Positions 10,870 through 20,966 of a DNA stretch of 64,000 nt are shown one piece after another. How positions within the stretch are numbered: the first letter of the stretch is position 1; every line of letters begins with the position of its first letter. Under the pieces are notes generated by a model. It saw only the letters and a list, made by a program, of their open reading frames with translations, ran no database searches and had not been told where the DNA came from. The translations under genes and the position numbers were made by a program. Origin of the DNA: Terfezia claveryi (Eukaryota; Ascomycota; Pezizomycetes; Pezizales; Pezizaceae); assembly GCA_015179025.1 (NCBI GenBank), contig WHUX01000181.1, forward strand, positions 1 to 64,000, written 5' to 3'.

Positions 10870-11371
10870 ACATACCTGAAGGAGAAGATCAACGCCGACC
10901 ACGGGCTTCGCATGCGAAGGAAACTCTTCCGCACCTCAACCTACGATTGGGGCAGATAGAGCGTTAGATTTATTTTCTATCCGAGGGATGTTTGTCGGGT
11001 TTTGAGTTACAATTTTCACCCACCAGCGTTAGGTTTGTTTCACACCAGCGCTTGTTTTATTTTCTACGAGGGATGTTCTTGGGTTTTGAGTTGAAACTTT
11101 TCTACCAGCGCACAGAGACAAGTTTTGTTCCATGGGCGAGAGTATTCTTTCGGGGCTACAGTCAGGGCCCTGGGGTTCATACCGCACTGCCGGTTAATGA
11201 CGCCCCGGGAGTTTCCCATTCACGATTTTCCTATGTGTATTTAGCCTGCGATGGACCTGGCAGATTAACTTGCCTTGTTCTGAATCCAACCCGGTTTCCG
11301 TGTGGCTCTTCATGGCCCCCCCTAATGTGACCGCATAAGAGTAACAGAATCTTTTTTTTTTAAAAAAAAAA
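10870..11371 (+). mobile_element. truncated ORF1-only LINE copy L-c
   Basis: Begins inside the end of ORF1: the bases near 10880-10960 encode a relative of the C-terminus seen at 10100-10154 and 18840-18902 (GLRMRRKLFRTSTYDWGR, stop TAG about 10957). The family 3' tail follows directly (CAGTCAGGGCCCTGGGGTTC at 11160-11179) and then a T/A tail at about 11351-11371. As in L-a and L-b, ORF1 joins the tail without ORF2. Confidence 0.7.
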
Positions 11372-11831
11372 TCGCCCTATAACGAACTTTTTCCCAGTCC
11401 CCAGGAGTTGCTTATAACGCGAACTCACTGTATGGTGTAGCCAGACGAGCTCTATCGATTGATGCTAGGATGGTGCCCAGGGGGCCTCTGTATCATGAGA
11501 AATCGATGTTGGATGCCTGGAGGAAATGGCACTTGCACTCCTACGATGATGTCTGTCTCAAAGATTTCCCTTAATTATACATTGGTAGCTATGCGGCCGA
11601 CAAATCGCTTACTTGTTGTACATGGCTTCATTTCTCAATGCAAAGCTCCGATACCGGATGCCGATAACATAACACCTCGATAACATAACACCTTGCTATT
11701 GATACCTACCCTGCCCTCTGCATCTTGGACAAGGTAAGTTCCTGCTTCCTAATACTTTCACCCATTTCATTTATCACGCCAGGCCAAGCGGAGGTTTGCC
11801 TCTATGTTGATCCTTCATGCCACGTCCACTC
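11372..11831. other. possible gene remnant, unassigned
   Basis: A plus-strand frame near 11440-11560 gives a plausible protein-like stretch (RLIDARMVPRGPLYHEKSML) but soon meets stops. I cannot assign strand or gene with confidence. Confidence 0.25.
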
Positions 11832-12074
11832 CTACGAATGCTTGTAACCTCCCTGCGGCACCATATCATCGCCCAACGCTTTATGAAATCCTAGCATCAG
11901 TTTCATAGCAGTAACCCGAATAATAAGTAGACGAGCTTGCTCCTCAGTTCCCTCATCGACGGAGAGTGGGTTCCCTCCCTCATCGGCGGAGAGTGGGGTA
12001 CCCATTAGGTTCTCTCCAAGGATAGATTTTAGTCCCCTCACATCCGGAGGGAATGGGGTGGAGAGGTGGAGCAT
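11832..12074 (-). CDS. hypothetical 80-aa frame
   Basis: ATG at 12074, TAG at the end. It contains two near-copies of the segment PLSADEGG/PLSVDEGT, from a 27-bp direct repeat at about 11950-12000. The family is unknown. It lies downstream of the frame at 12207-12782 on the same strand and could be a second exon of it; no convincing intron boundaries were found. Confidence 0.3.
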   Translation of the reverse strand: MLHLSTPFPPDVRGLKSILGENLMGTPLSADEGGNPLSVDEGTEEQARLLIIRVTAMKLMLGFHKALGDDMVPQGGYKHS

Positions 12075-12206
12075 GCGGCTGGTATGGTGACCTGCAGAAC
12101 TTAGGACGTCTATGTGGATGTGTAACTGACGAGAGCTAGGAGGAGTCAGAGGTGTCGGTGTCTGGCATGCTGTGTAAGTGGCAATGGCTGGGGTGTTCTC
12201 TGTGGA

Positions 12207-12782
12207 TTAGGGGAGGGATCCTTTGCTACTCCAGGGGTCTGTTGGTTGTACATCTGGAGTGGTATCATGAGCAGGGGAGCGTAATGAGCCGGCGCCATCT
12301 GTGATATCATATTCCACCCACACATGCAATCGCGGAATTTCGTTGGGGTGCATGGACACCTGCTGAGTATCCCCAATGGCTAGCACATCTCCCACTTCCC
12401 CGCTCCAGCCAACCTCATCAGCAATCGCAGCTACATCTTGGATGGTCATGCTATCGCGAACCCCGCCAATGCACCTATAGAACTTGGGATCGGCGGACTT
12501 TGGGAGCCCGAGTTTCTGATTGATGTGCGAGCGCAGGTTTTTGGCTATGCTGTCAAAATATAAGCTGTATAGGTGTGGCCGTAGTGAGAGGGCACCGAGA
12601 AGGGTGGTGGGGGTGCATCTATGTATGAGGCAGGTAGATTCGGGGATCAAGGAAGTGTGGGAATGGTGACATTCGAGTTGGATGATGACATAGCGGAACT
12701 GTCCAGACATGGCCTGGTGGCAGGGATCTATGGGATGCTGCTGGTGGAAGTTGAGGCTCGTACCAACGATACGTAGTCTCAT
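12207..12782 (-). CDS. hypothetical 191-aa protein
   Basis: Open from ATG 12782. No LINE motif and no low-complexity bias. Middle segment DSIAKNLRSHINQKLGLPKS and IQDVAAIADEVGWSGEVGDV look like folded protein. LINE tails begin 50 bp upstream (12832), so the 5' end of a longer gene may have been lost. I do not recognise the family. Confidence 0.45.
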   Translation of the reverse strand: MRLRIVGTSLNFHQQHPIDPCHQAMSGQFRYVIIQLECHHSHTSLIPESTCLIHRCTPTTLLGALSLRPHLYSLYFDSIAKNLRSHINQKLGLPKSADPKFYRCIGGVRDSMTIQDVAAIADEVGWSGEVGDVLAIGDTQQVSMHPNEIPRLHVWVEYDITDGAGSLRSPAHDTTPDVQPTDPWSSKGSLP

Positions 12783-12831
12783 GCCAAGACTCTAGTCGTT
12801 CGCATAGCTTCGCATTTTCTGAGAAGAGAAT

Positions 12832-13018
12832 TTCTTTTTTTTTTTTGAACTCATTACTCATGTGACGAGCCACCAGGAAGCCCGGGAGGATTCAAGGGTC
12901 TCAAGACAAGGCAAGTTAATCTGCCAGGTCTATCGCAACATAGGTAATTACGCTTAGGAAAATCATGAAAGGGAAACTCCCGTGCTGTCATTAACCGACA
13001 ATTCCGGATGAACCATGC
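12832..13018 (-). mobile_element. orphan LINE 3' tail
   Basis: A T run (12834-12845) followed by the family tail: GAGCCACCAGGAAGCCCGGG hairpin region, GGCAAGTTAATCTGCCAGGT and GCTGTCATTAACCG. No coding part is attached. The next LINE tail begins at 13023, so a second insertion landed beside or inside it. Confidence 0.8.
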
Positions 13019-13022
13019 TGAC

Positions 13023-13871
13023 CTCTTTTTTTTTAAAAAAAAATTCTCATTACTCCTATGCGGACCCGACGAGGGTGCATGAGGAGGCACCCGGAACCCC
13101 GGGTGGATTCGGAACAAGGCAAGTTAATCTGCCAGGTCCATCGCAGCAAAACTAAATACATGTGTAACAAAGGAGATTGCTAGGGGACTCCCATGCTGTC
13201 ATTAATCGGCAATGCCGAATGGGCCGAGACCCTGACTGAAGTGCCCCACTCTTTCCCTATCCGCCTCCATTCGTCGAAGAAGGCCTCTGGGCCTCGTACG
13301 TTTCCTCCCCCTCCTTTCTCCATTCTGGCTTGACTAAATCCTCCCACGTGCTCCTTTTACCTAATAGGAGGGACCTCTACCGTTGTAGGAGGGGGCATTC
13401 GAAGGTGATATGGTGACCGTTCTCTAGCGGGTGGCCACACTCGCATTCGGGGGTGTCAGCCTTGCCTATCTGGTGTAGCCAGCTCTTTTGGGGTCCTCAA
13501 TCGGTCCACATCCAGGTATAGGCGGACAGGGCCTGTGTGTTCCAGTCTGTGACGCTGCGGGTCCCGAAACCCGCGTTGGTTCTTGCTTCTTTCCGAATGC
13601 CCTTGGATGCTGCGCGCAAGCCTCCCTCTGTAACTGTGCGCGCTGACCCTCTGGTGCTGCGTGGCGGTCTGCATTTTCATTTCCTTCGATACCGATGTGG
13701 CCCCTGATCCATGAGATCTGGACGTCCCTCCTTCCCCCTTCCTCCGCCATTGCTGACTTAAACCTCTTCTCGATTCCTGGCCGGGGGGGCATGCCTCTAC
13801 TTAGGTTCATCACAGGCCTGCGAATCGGAAAATATTGCCAGCATCTCCGAGTCCTCCGTTCTGAGGGCGAG
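13023..13871 (-). pseudogene. LINE 3' end with RNase H and zinc knuckle, frameshifted
   Basis: 3' tail with a T/A run (13023-13041), then a degraded ORF2 end. RNase H pieces seen: LAIFSDSQA (near 13840), then ISWIRGHIGIEGNENADRHA (about 13690-13740). After two frame changes comes a Cys/His cluster CECGHPLENGHHITFECP (about 13390-13450). Same domain order as 3182-4027. Bounded upstream by the solo LTR at 13877. Non-functional. Confidence 0.75.
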
Positions 13872-13876
13872 ATTCA

Positions 13877-14091
13877 TGTTGAACATATGCGTTCTTATCC
13901 AGCTAACACCACCTCCGATATCATCATGAACAAGTGGCGGCTCCTCCGACATCATCATTAGCTCATGGCGCACATGATATCTTGTTTATTCATATGACGT
14001 TATTGTATATTCTCATGACGTTATTGCTCGCCCTCATGTCTATATAGTCATTCGATTATACTCGTACTTATCTGTATGAATAAGTAAAGCA
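13877..14091 (+). mobile_element. solo LTR, 215 bp
   Basis: Starts TGTTGAACATATGCG, ends AATAAGTAAAGCA, and is flanked by a perfect 5-bp duplication ATTCA (13872-13876 and 14092-14096). A TATA-like TCTATATAGTC at about 14037 and an AATAAGTAAA signal at about 14079 fit an LTR promoter and poly(A) site. Short LTRs with such a layout are common in Ty1/copia elements; the superfamily cannot be decided without internal sequence. No partner LTR is in the window. Confidence 0.8.
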
Positions 14092-14096
14092 ATTCA

Positions 14097-14413
14097 CTCC
14101 ATATGCTTGAATACACTGGAACACATATTCACATATCTCTCTTGCTAGTCATATCTCTCTCGTTAGTCTTAAGTGACTTCTTTATGGAACATAGTGATTC
14201 ACGCTGCTCATATACCTTTAATAATTCATTGCGTGTAGTTCGTCGTCCGCTACACTGGCTAGGTTCCCTAGATACTCGGCGTAGGTGGCTGCCGCGTTGC
14301 CTCTGTAATCGATAGTGTGAGCAGCACTGGTGACCCCCTCCTCTCGTCCAGTCCCGTGTGTAAAACACCCTTGTCAGCCCTCGTCCAATATTCCGCCTAT
14401 GGATCCTGCCCAG
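14097..14413. other. no gene; short direct repeat
   Basis: Contains a tandem pair TCTCTCTTGCTAGTCATA / TCTCTCTCGTTAGTCTTA at 14133-14168. Nothing else supported. Confidence 0.45.
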
Positions 14414-14640
14414 TCAGTATCCTTGACATTGGGACCTCTCCGAGCGTGGGTCCATTATTTGCTTGTGCCGGATTGCGAAAACTCGGGTGTCATCTCTGTC
14501 CCCGTATGATAATTCGCTGGAGTCATCGGCTGCAGTCTTGAAGAAGGCCTCTGTAATGGCACCAGGTATCTCGGGGTCCCATTTGAGGTTGTCTTGGCTG
14601 GCGGCGTCCTCCAGGGCCTGGTTAACGAGACGGACAATAG
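14414..14640 (-). pseudogene. LINE reverse transcriptase fragment, post-catalytic
   Basis: Frame includes RLVNQALEDAASQDNLKWDP, which aligns with VEKVNQAL in the reverse transcriptase at 6790-7446 and normally follows motif C. No catalytic motif is present. Cut at about 14640 by a sequence with a hAT-like terminus. Confidence 0.55.
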
Positions 14641-14690
14641 TAGGCCTGGGCACGAGCCGCCAAGACTCGAGGCGGCTCGCGAGAATTGCA
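14641..14690. repeat. hAT-like terminal sequence
   Basis: TAGGCCTGGGCACGAGCC followed by AAGACTCGAGGCGGCTCGCG. The CTGGGCACGAG core is the same as at the hAT transposase end at 20384. The opposite end was not found. Confidence 0.45.
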
Positions 14691-14838
14691 AGAGTAAATA
14701 GAGAACTGTGTACGCTACATATGTGTATAGGTCCTGGAAAATATGAAAGGCGCAGAAATATGAAAGATACGGATATAAACAGACATGGAAATAGGACAGA
14801 ATCAATTTCAACCCTCATCGCCCACCTAAAGTCCGCAG

Positions 14839-15540
14839 CTAAATCGCACGATACATAGGACTGCAATATTGTAGCCACAGAGCGAATTGTAGGTTCCAAC
14901 CATAGCGAGATACAGCGGTGATTTCATCAATTTGTGTAGTTTCCTCCTCCAGTGTTGGTAGGCATGGTTGGTTTTGTCGGAAATTGAGCGATTGTAGTTG
15001 TAAATTCTGAAGGGAGGTAATGAACTCCTGGACTGCCGGTGGAGATTGTGTTATTGAGATGAAAAAACAACAGAGGAAATGGTGGGAATGCAACGCATTT
15101 TGAAGATTTCCACTCCCCGGGTACCTTCGGTATTTCGCGATTGCAACGACCTCCGGGCTCGAGCTTGTGTGACCTTGGGCTCTGTTAGGGGCGGACGGTC
15201 TAGTCCGGGCCTACTATGAGGTGGAGAGCTTAGCGAGCTCCTGGTGACGTTTAGTGGGGCTAGCAAGTGGCGTGCACAACAGAGCACAACAGGAACGGGT
15301 GTGCGAGGGTGACGAAAGTATAGAGATCAAAGAGATATAGTGCTTAGGTTTTTCGAAGAAGTATACAAGACAGTGCTTGGGTTCTGCCCTTTCTATCTTA
15401 GCAGAGGCCCCTTATATAGACATCTCGGGGATTGTCCTAAACCCCCCCCCCACATGCTCACGGCATGGGCTTTCCTGAACCTCGGAGACATGATTGCAAA
15501 TCAATGACGGAGACATGAGCAGCTTGGAAATCAATGCTTG
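14839..15540 (-). other. LTR-like segment with gag-like frame
   Basis: Read on minus, 15410-15090 has a TATA box-like TATATAAGGGG and a long transcript-leader-like stretch. A frame follows (14839-15093: SPPAVQEFITSLQNLQLQSL, EEETTQIDEITAV), which could be the N-terminus of an LTR-retrotransposon gag. No LTR ends or duplication were identified, so this is tentative. Plus-strand 15490-15565 has short direct repeats of TTGGAAATCAATG. Confidence 0.3.
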
Positions 15541-15807
15541 GAAATCCATGATTGGAAATCAAAGAACGAACATACGCCTCGAACCGGTCCTCCGTAAGAA
15601 GCAGTTATCCCATAAGCCAATACGACCTAGCCCCAACCCTCTCGGTCATCGCTAGAACGGTGCACACACTTCCTTGTCCCGGCCAGTCTCTCTACTCCAC
15701 CCATAGGTATGAGCTAGAGGGCCCATTGCTAGACCTGCTGTGGGTGATCAGTCCACGTCCTCAGTCTCAGCGGCTATCGGCTTCGGTTTTCCGCCTCTGC
15801 GTAGACC
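15541..15807. other. no gene assigned
   Basis: A plus frame (15552-15920) is open but has no recognisable protein features and overlaps the minus-strand reverse transcriptase piece. Confidence 0.3.
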
Positions 15808-16045
15808 ACCCTCACGTGAGATTCGTAACAGGCTCGGCTCCTGCCCAGGCGAAGACAATAGTGTTATGCTTGCGTGTCGGCAGGTCACTGATAACCAGGG
15901 GGTTAATGTCGTCCACGTAGCTGAAAAGACGTACTGTAGGGCGGCCGGTGAAGCCAGTAGTTATGTTTGAGGCGGGCGGTTAGGGTGCCAGCGATAAAGA
16001 TCAGCCAGATTACGGGGAAGAGGGGGCTGCCTTGTGGGGTGTCTT
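15808..16045 (-). pseudogene. LINE reverse transcriptase motifs B and C
   Basis: TPQGSPLFPVIWLIFIAGTL (motif B) and, after a frame change, FSYVDDINPLVISDLP (motif C). Close to the motifs at 6790-7446. It is joined at 16045 directly to an ORF1 N-terminus on the same strand, so most of ORF1 and the first half of ORF2 are missing: an internally deleted or recombined LINE. Confidence 0.75.
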
Positions 16046-16975
16046 TCGTACTCGGGGTCGCCCTAGCGTGGTGATGCCGATCTCGACCTCCTTGACGGGG
16101 TCCTTCGCGGAGTCGTGCTTCCGGAGGATGGCTGGTATTCTGAGGGCGCTGGGGAGTCGGGCCCGTTTAGCTCGGTGCTGGGGTGTCGGGACGGTTGGTG
16201 AGGTCATGGATGCTGAGGTCATCGTCGTCCCCTTGATATGTCGGCGGAGTCTGTAGGAGGATGAGCTGCTGGGAGAGGGCGAATTGGTCCTCCTGTCCAC
16301 TTCCATCTCATCCTCAGCGAGGACTCCTCGCTATCCCCGCTATCTTCGTCACTATCCACAACGTCCTCCGACTCGCTCTCCCGTGTCTCTGAGCACGTTT
16401 TGCAACCTATAGTGCCTAGGGGGCTACGGATGAAGTGGTGGTGCGGGTTCACTTTGATCTTCTCGAGGACTTGCTCGCCCACTGGTACCAGGGATACCAG
16501 TGCTGCGGACGGCTCCCGCAGGTGCTTTCCACAACCGCGGCCTTGACACTCGTGAGCATGGTGGGCAGTGGAGTCACCACCCTCCTTCTGCTGCCTCTAG
16601 CCTAACTCTCCCATTGCCGCACGCGCGCGTTAGGGGCTCCTCTTCGGCCGTCCAGTAGGATTCCAGATATCTACAGGCACTGTTCCCTATAATTACCATC
16701 TCGGCAGGATTGTCTCTCCAATTCAGTTGGATGGGATAAAACTACAAGCCTCCGCCCATTATCCTCTCCGGTACTATTCTCTTCGGAAGATCGTTCATGT
16801 GCTGTAGCAGTGGCATGAATTGGTGTGGGAGGCACGATGAGGGGTTAAGGGTCGGGGTAGTTGTTCCCCCTAGGTTCGAGTGGATATTCCTGTTGTGGGC
16901 GGCGAGGGCTTTCTCGTGGTGCCGTCCGTTTATCTGTAGCTGCTCTGGTTGTTGATGCGTACGGTAGTGTCCAGT
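16046..16975 (-). pseudogene. LINE ORF1 N-terminus and 5' leader
   Basis: 16860-16975 on minus resembles the leader of L-a (CAACCAGAGCAGCTACAGAT, GGCACCACGAGAAAGCC). Coding pieces follow: VIIGNSACRYLESYW (about 16650-16700), IKVNPHHHFIRSPLGTIGCK with a CxxC-like pair, an acidic SESEDVVDSDEDSGDSEE run (about 16330-16380), and a Ser/Thr/Pro-rich end. These match IIIGGNAYRCLESF and IRVNPHNRGFRCGRD of the plus-strand ORF1 at 534-2523. Several frameshifts are present, and it is fused to reverse transcriptase motifs at 16045. Confidence 0.65.
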
Positions 16976-16989
16976 TCAATATTGTGATG

Positions 16990-17450
16990 TGTAGAATTGG
17001 TTAGCAGTGCTTGCAGATATCGCAAGCCTGGCAATGCTGTCACTTTTATGAACTGAACTTGCTCGCTCGCACGGAGGAATGGCCATGCCGATTGCCCTGG
17101 CATGGCAGTGCCGATTTCACTGGCATGGCAATTCTCCTGCGTCTTGCTGGATTTCCTGGAATGCCTGGATCATCTTGTAAATTGGTCAGCTATGCATGCA
17201 CATATCGTGGGTCTGGCATGATCTCACCTATCTCAACTGAACTTGCCCATTCGACTAGAAAACTCTATGTGCTTTGTTATCTGTGGGTACACATATCGGA
17301 GGCCTGGCAATGCACTCACCGATATCAACTGGAGTTGCTAGGTCGTGAGATAGGTAGGCCATGTAGGACGCCTGGCAGTGTCGATATTGCAGCCTGAGAG
17401 ATAGGTTAGCTATGCGGTATACATATGGGATGCCTGGCAATGCTCTCGCG
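16990..17450 (+). repeat. degenerate tandem repeats with GCCTGGCAATGC
   Basis: The words TTAGC(A)TATGC..ACATAT(C/G)G and GCCTGGCAATGCTCTCA, and ACTGAACTTGC, return irregularly about four times (near 17005, 17190, 17290 and 17410), with spacings of roughly 90-190 bp. It is old and diverged. No gene. Confidence 0.5.
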
Positions 17451-17526
17451 GAGGTTGCAGTTCATGTCCTTGACGATGAAATTCAGAAAGGCCCTGACAC
17501 TGGAGAGGCGTGCCAGTGGCAGCTAC

Positions 17527-17600
17527 CATTTTTTTTTTTTTTTTTTAAATATTCATTACTCTGATGCGGCCCCGTTTGGGGGGCCATGGGCAGCTACTAA
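17527..17600 (-). mobile_element. orphan LINE 3' tail fragment
   Basis: T run 17529-17546, then the tail start with hairpin GGCCCC (17568-17573)/GGGGCC (17580-17585). Only about 55 bp of tail remain. Useful as an independent copy of the hairpin. Confidence 0.75.
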
Positions 17601-17680
17601 CCAGACTAGGCAGCTACCATATTGCAGTACAATTGGAGGTGGTAGGGAAATTAGGAGGACGCTAGTCTACCCGAATGGGA

Positions 17681-19320
17681 CGAGATCACACCGACAACCA
17701 CCTTGACAGGACGAGCGCTTGGTCGGATCTCAACAACCAGAGCACCTACAGACAAGAGGATAGCACCACGAGATAGCCCTCGCTGTCCACATCAAGAAAA
17801 TCTACACAGACCTCGGGGGAACAACTATCGCGACCCTTCCCCCCTCTTCTGAAGCTTTTCGTGTCTTCCTCGCTCTTCTTCTTCCTCGCTCTCACTGAAA
17901 TCTCCCTCTCACGGGCATTGGTCCACGATTCCGCGAGAGCACTCACACCAAGTCGGCACCACCAATCAGGGAAATTATAACTCCCACACAGTACCAAACA
18001 ACCAGACTAGTACCAAACATGCCTCAGAGAAAGAGAAAGGACAACCCTGGAAAGCGGGATCGAGTACAGCCACCACTCAAGACTCGGCTGCCAGTCACCG
18101 GGCATCCACAGCCACCTCATTCACAGTTGGCAACAGCCACCACTCCCGTTCAGCTATACGAGGAGCCAATCGGAAGCGACGAGAGTGATACCGAATCAAT
18201 AGGGGAGCTGACTTATGACGATTGGATCGACAGGTACAATGTCGTGGTCAACATACGTAACAAAGATTTGGCTGAGAAGATTAGGCTGAGGAATGAGGTT
18301 GATAGGCTGGGGAGGGAGTTAGATCAAATGAAAGAGGAATGTAACCGATTAGCAGAGGAGAACGAGAGGCTATCTCGACCACCACCACCAGATCCAATGC
18401 CGCCACCCAGACCACCAAAACACCTCCGACCCCGGCACAGAAGCCGATGACCAACAGCGTCTCTACCAATACGGATCACCCAGTACCCACATACGCAGAG
18501 GCAGCGACTGGCCAGAAACAATCGGTCAAACCACAAAAGGGCAAAGGCAAAGGCAAAGAGTCGACAGGGGCCTCATCACCACCCCCCCCAGCCTATAAGA
18601 AAGTGACGCCACCCCCGAACCCATCTCCCAACCTCAGAAAGACAACACAGGCACGAACACAAGCAGTAGTCTTGCATGCTGCCCCAACCAAGTACAAACC
18701 CGGTCTGATGCGCAGATGGATCGAGGATGATAATAAAAATGCCCAAATTAAGGGGATTCGGTGGTTGTTGCTAGAAGGGAGAAGGGTCGGAAAGGCGGCG
18801 TCATCACTAGTAATCTACTTGGCGGAAGAAATCAACCTCAAGGACGGGCTCCGCATGGGCAAAAGACTCTTCCGGACCACAGCCTACAACTGGGATGCGT
18901 GATGGGATTTCTTCCTTTTCTACTGGCGAGGGGTTTTTTATGGGATAATTCAGTTTTTACTGGCGAGTGGTTCTACAAGCGCGCGGTTTTATTTTTCTTC
19001 TACCCGCGAGGGGTTTGTTAGGGTCGAGGTTATACTTCTCACCTGCGCGGGGTTTTTTCACATTCACAGGCCGCAAGGCACTCTTTTGTTCTTCGGGGCT
19101 CCAGTCAGGGCCCTCGGGCTCATCCGGCACTGCCGGTTAATGACAGCATGGGAGTATCCCATTCATGAGTCTCCTTTTTTAATCGTGTACCAAGTTTGCG
19201 TGGGATTGGCAGATTAACTTGCCTCTCCCTTGAATCCACCGGGTTTCCGTGTGGCTCCTCATAGCCCCCCTAACGGGGCTGCATAGGAGTACTGAGTATT
19301 TATAAAAAAATAAAAAAAAA
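17681..19320 (+). mobile_element. ORF1-only LINE copy L-b, complete
   Basis: A 1640-bp element flanked by a perfect 13-bp duplication TACCCGAATGGGA (17668-17680 and 19321-19333). It contains leader (17681-18018, related to 8641-8971), ORF1 (18019-18902), the 3' tail (from about 19095) and an A-rich end. It has no ORF2 at all, so it must have been moved by another LINE's enzyme. Tail hairpin AGCCCC (19263-19268)/GGGGCT (19275-19280). Duplicate ends without mismatch suggest a fairly recent insertion. Confidence 0.9.
18019..18902 (+). pseudogene. LINE ORF1 (gag-like), one frameshift
   Basis: Start ATG 18019 follows the leader motif. Part one (18019-18450): basic N-terminus, then a strong coiled coil (NKDLAEKIRLRNEVDRLGRE and onward, about residues 78-118) and a Pro-rich stretch. 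Part two continues in the -1 frame (18447-18902): TYAEAATG, Lys-rich GKGKGKE, then VVLHAAPTKYKPGLMRRWIE, GIRWLLLEGRRVGKAASSLV and RLFRTTAYNWDA with a TGA stop. The frame change falls in the Pro-rich run, probably an indel in the CCA/CCG repeats near 18385-18430. Otherwise undamaged and the best ORF1 in the window. Role: RNA-binding nucleocapsid-like protein (family knowledge). Confidence 0.75.
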
Positions 19321-19333
19321 TACCCGAATGGGA

Positions 19334-19599
19334 AGTATGATCAACCTCACTTGGCACTGCTGGCTCGGCTATGCCAGCTTAGGGTGGCAATACATGCTAG
19401 TGTGTTTGCCCGTGCGCTATGCCTGTGCAGGCAATAGTCACATTTGACGACATCTCTAGATCTTTGCGTGGTTGGGAGGTAGCTTGACTTCGTAACCGTG
19501 ATAGAGGTCCAAAGTTCATACCTTGGCCTTATGATATATTGCTGGTATTCATGCATTTGTTGGGTCTCTAAACTGGTGGTATGCATGCATTTGTGGGGT
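19334..19599. other. no gene seen
   Basis: Contains a direct repeat with ATGCATTTGT(T/G)GGGTCTCTA at 19551-19570 and 19586-19605. Nothing coding supported. Confidence 0.4.
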
Positions 19600-19880
19600 C
19601 TCTATAATGCTATCCATGCTATTCCACAACCCTCTCCCATTAAAAAAAGAAGAAAAAAAAGAAATTTTAAAAAAAAAAGAAAAAAAAAAAAACAATGACG
19701 GCAAAGGAGCAGTGAAGATGCTACGCCACCCCTCCCCCATTTAAAAAATTAAAAAAAATGCGTATTTAAAAAACATGAAAATGAAAGAAGCAAAAGAAAT
19801 GAAAAAAAACGAACGACGGCAAAGACAGCAGAGAAAATGCTACGCATCCCATTTAAAAAAGAAGCAAAACACCGAACGCC
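19600..19880 (+). repeat. A-rich tandem pair of about 100-120 bp
   Basis: Two diverged units each contain A-rich runs, GACGGCAAAG, GCAG..AAGATGCTACGC and CCCATTTAAAAAA (first about 19625-19750, second about 19750-19865). Possibly a retro-element tail; unassigned. Confidence 0.45.
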
Positions 19881-19925
19881 TGGAGAGAGAGTACACTCTA
19901 CTCCATTTTGATTATCCCCAAGAAA

Positions 19926-20312
19926 TTAATTAAATTGCGCCAGCGCCGCTTCTCCCCCTGGCGCGCAAACATTACAAAACACATCTTTATCATCCTCATC
20001 AATTGTTTGTAATTCTTCCTTCAACCAGCAGGCGATTTTTCCCGATGGTCGCCCGACCCATTTGATGCCTTTAGCCCATTTGTAGACAACCTCCTCAATA
20101 CCGGTGTGCTCCTGATTTATTACCCCGGATGATACCCCGGTACCCTGGTTGACTCTGGTCCCTGCCACCTCCCACCCTGGCAGATCCGTAATCACCAACC
20201 GGGAAGGCCCCTCATCCGATTGTAAGGAAATAGTGATTGCCAGGGCGGTCCGGGATGAGGATCGGTTTTCCGGGGTGTCGGCGGATTTCCTTGAATTCAG
20301 GATGTCGGTCAA
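19926..20312 (-). CDS. hypothetical 128-aa frame
   Basis: ATG 20312. Segments TALAITISLQSDEGPSRLVI, YKWAKGIKWVGRPSGKIACW and a final CNVCAPGG give ordinary protein composition. It may be the C-terminal part of a gene truncated by the hAT element to its right (20384 onwards). Family not recognised. Confidence 0.35.
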   Translation of the reverse strand: MTDILNSRKSADTPENRSSSRTALAITISLQSDEGPSRLVITDLPGWEVAGTRVNQGTGVSSGVINQEHTGIEEVVYKWAKGIKWVGRPSGKIACWLKEELQTIDEDDKDVFCNVCAPGGEAALAQFN

Positions 20313-20383
20313 TTGGGCAACTTGATCACGAGGGTGGAGCCTATTTGTATTTGGGTCCTGCCGGGGCTTTGTGGTTGCTACGT

Positions 20384-20460
20384 CTGGGCACGAGACGTCT
20401 CGAGACGAGACGGCACCTGGTCTCGAGACTCTAGCTAAAGGGTCTCGAGACTTTTGCCAA
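20384..20460. repeat. hAT terminus with TCTCGAGA repeats
   Basis: CTGGGCACGAGAC starts the end, followed by three copies of the palindrome TCTCGAGA (20398-20405, 20421-20428, 20453-20460). Short repeated palindromes next to the terminus are typical transposase-binding sites of hAT elements (family knowledge). The same CTGGGCACGAG core occurs at about 14646. Confidence 0.6.
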
Positions 20461-20504
20461 TCAAGGTCCCAAGATAATAATATTTGAACTCATAAGCTAG
20501 CTAC

Positions 20505-20925
20505 CTAATCATCATCATCATCATCGCCTTCAATGTCCATATCACCTTCTGTTCCCTCTTCTGCCAACCCTCGCTCTAAAATCATGTCTAGCGGCGTAAA
20601 CTCATCAAACCCCAACCAATACTTGCAACACATGATCGCATTAGCCATTCCCTCCGTCATAGCACTTCTCCGCTTAGTTAATACATTCCCTGCAATAGAA
20701 AAACAACACTCGGAAGGTACACTGGTAGCAGGAATAGCAAGATAATCTCGAGCCATACGACTAAGGTTAGGAAACCGAGACTCATAAGTACGCCACTATT
20801 CAATCGGATCAACCTGCGGAAGTTCAACCTTTTCCTCTAGAAATATATCTACCTCCGACATCTCTGGAATTGTACGCTTTCGTGTCGCCTGGATAAAGAA
20901 CTTTGAGGGTTGGAGCGTTTTCGGG
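20505..20925 (-). pseudogene. hAT transposase, C-terminal dimerisation domain
   Basis: Frame includes FPNLSRMARDYLAIPATSVP, SECCFSIAGNVLTKRRSAMT and MCCKYWLGF, the classic hAT dimerisation block near the C-terminus, ending in an acidic tail. Upstream, EVDIFLEEKVELPQVDP is followed by a TAG in place of an expected Gln/Trp-context codon, a RIP-type stop. The DDE catalytic part is absent: the region upstream (20967-22069) is a different reading frame. It is 45 bp from the element terminus at 20384-20460. Confidence 0.75.
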
Positions 20926-20966
20926 TTATCTGCTTAGAGGTAGAACTACCTTCTTTGCCTTCATTT

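Noticed and set aside
18447..18450. ATGA overlap suggesting programmed translation of two ORFs
   Set aside because: The second frame contains ORF1 sequence upstream of that ATG, and the shift falls in a CCA/CCG repeat; an indel in a single ORF1 is simpler.
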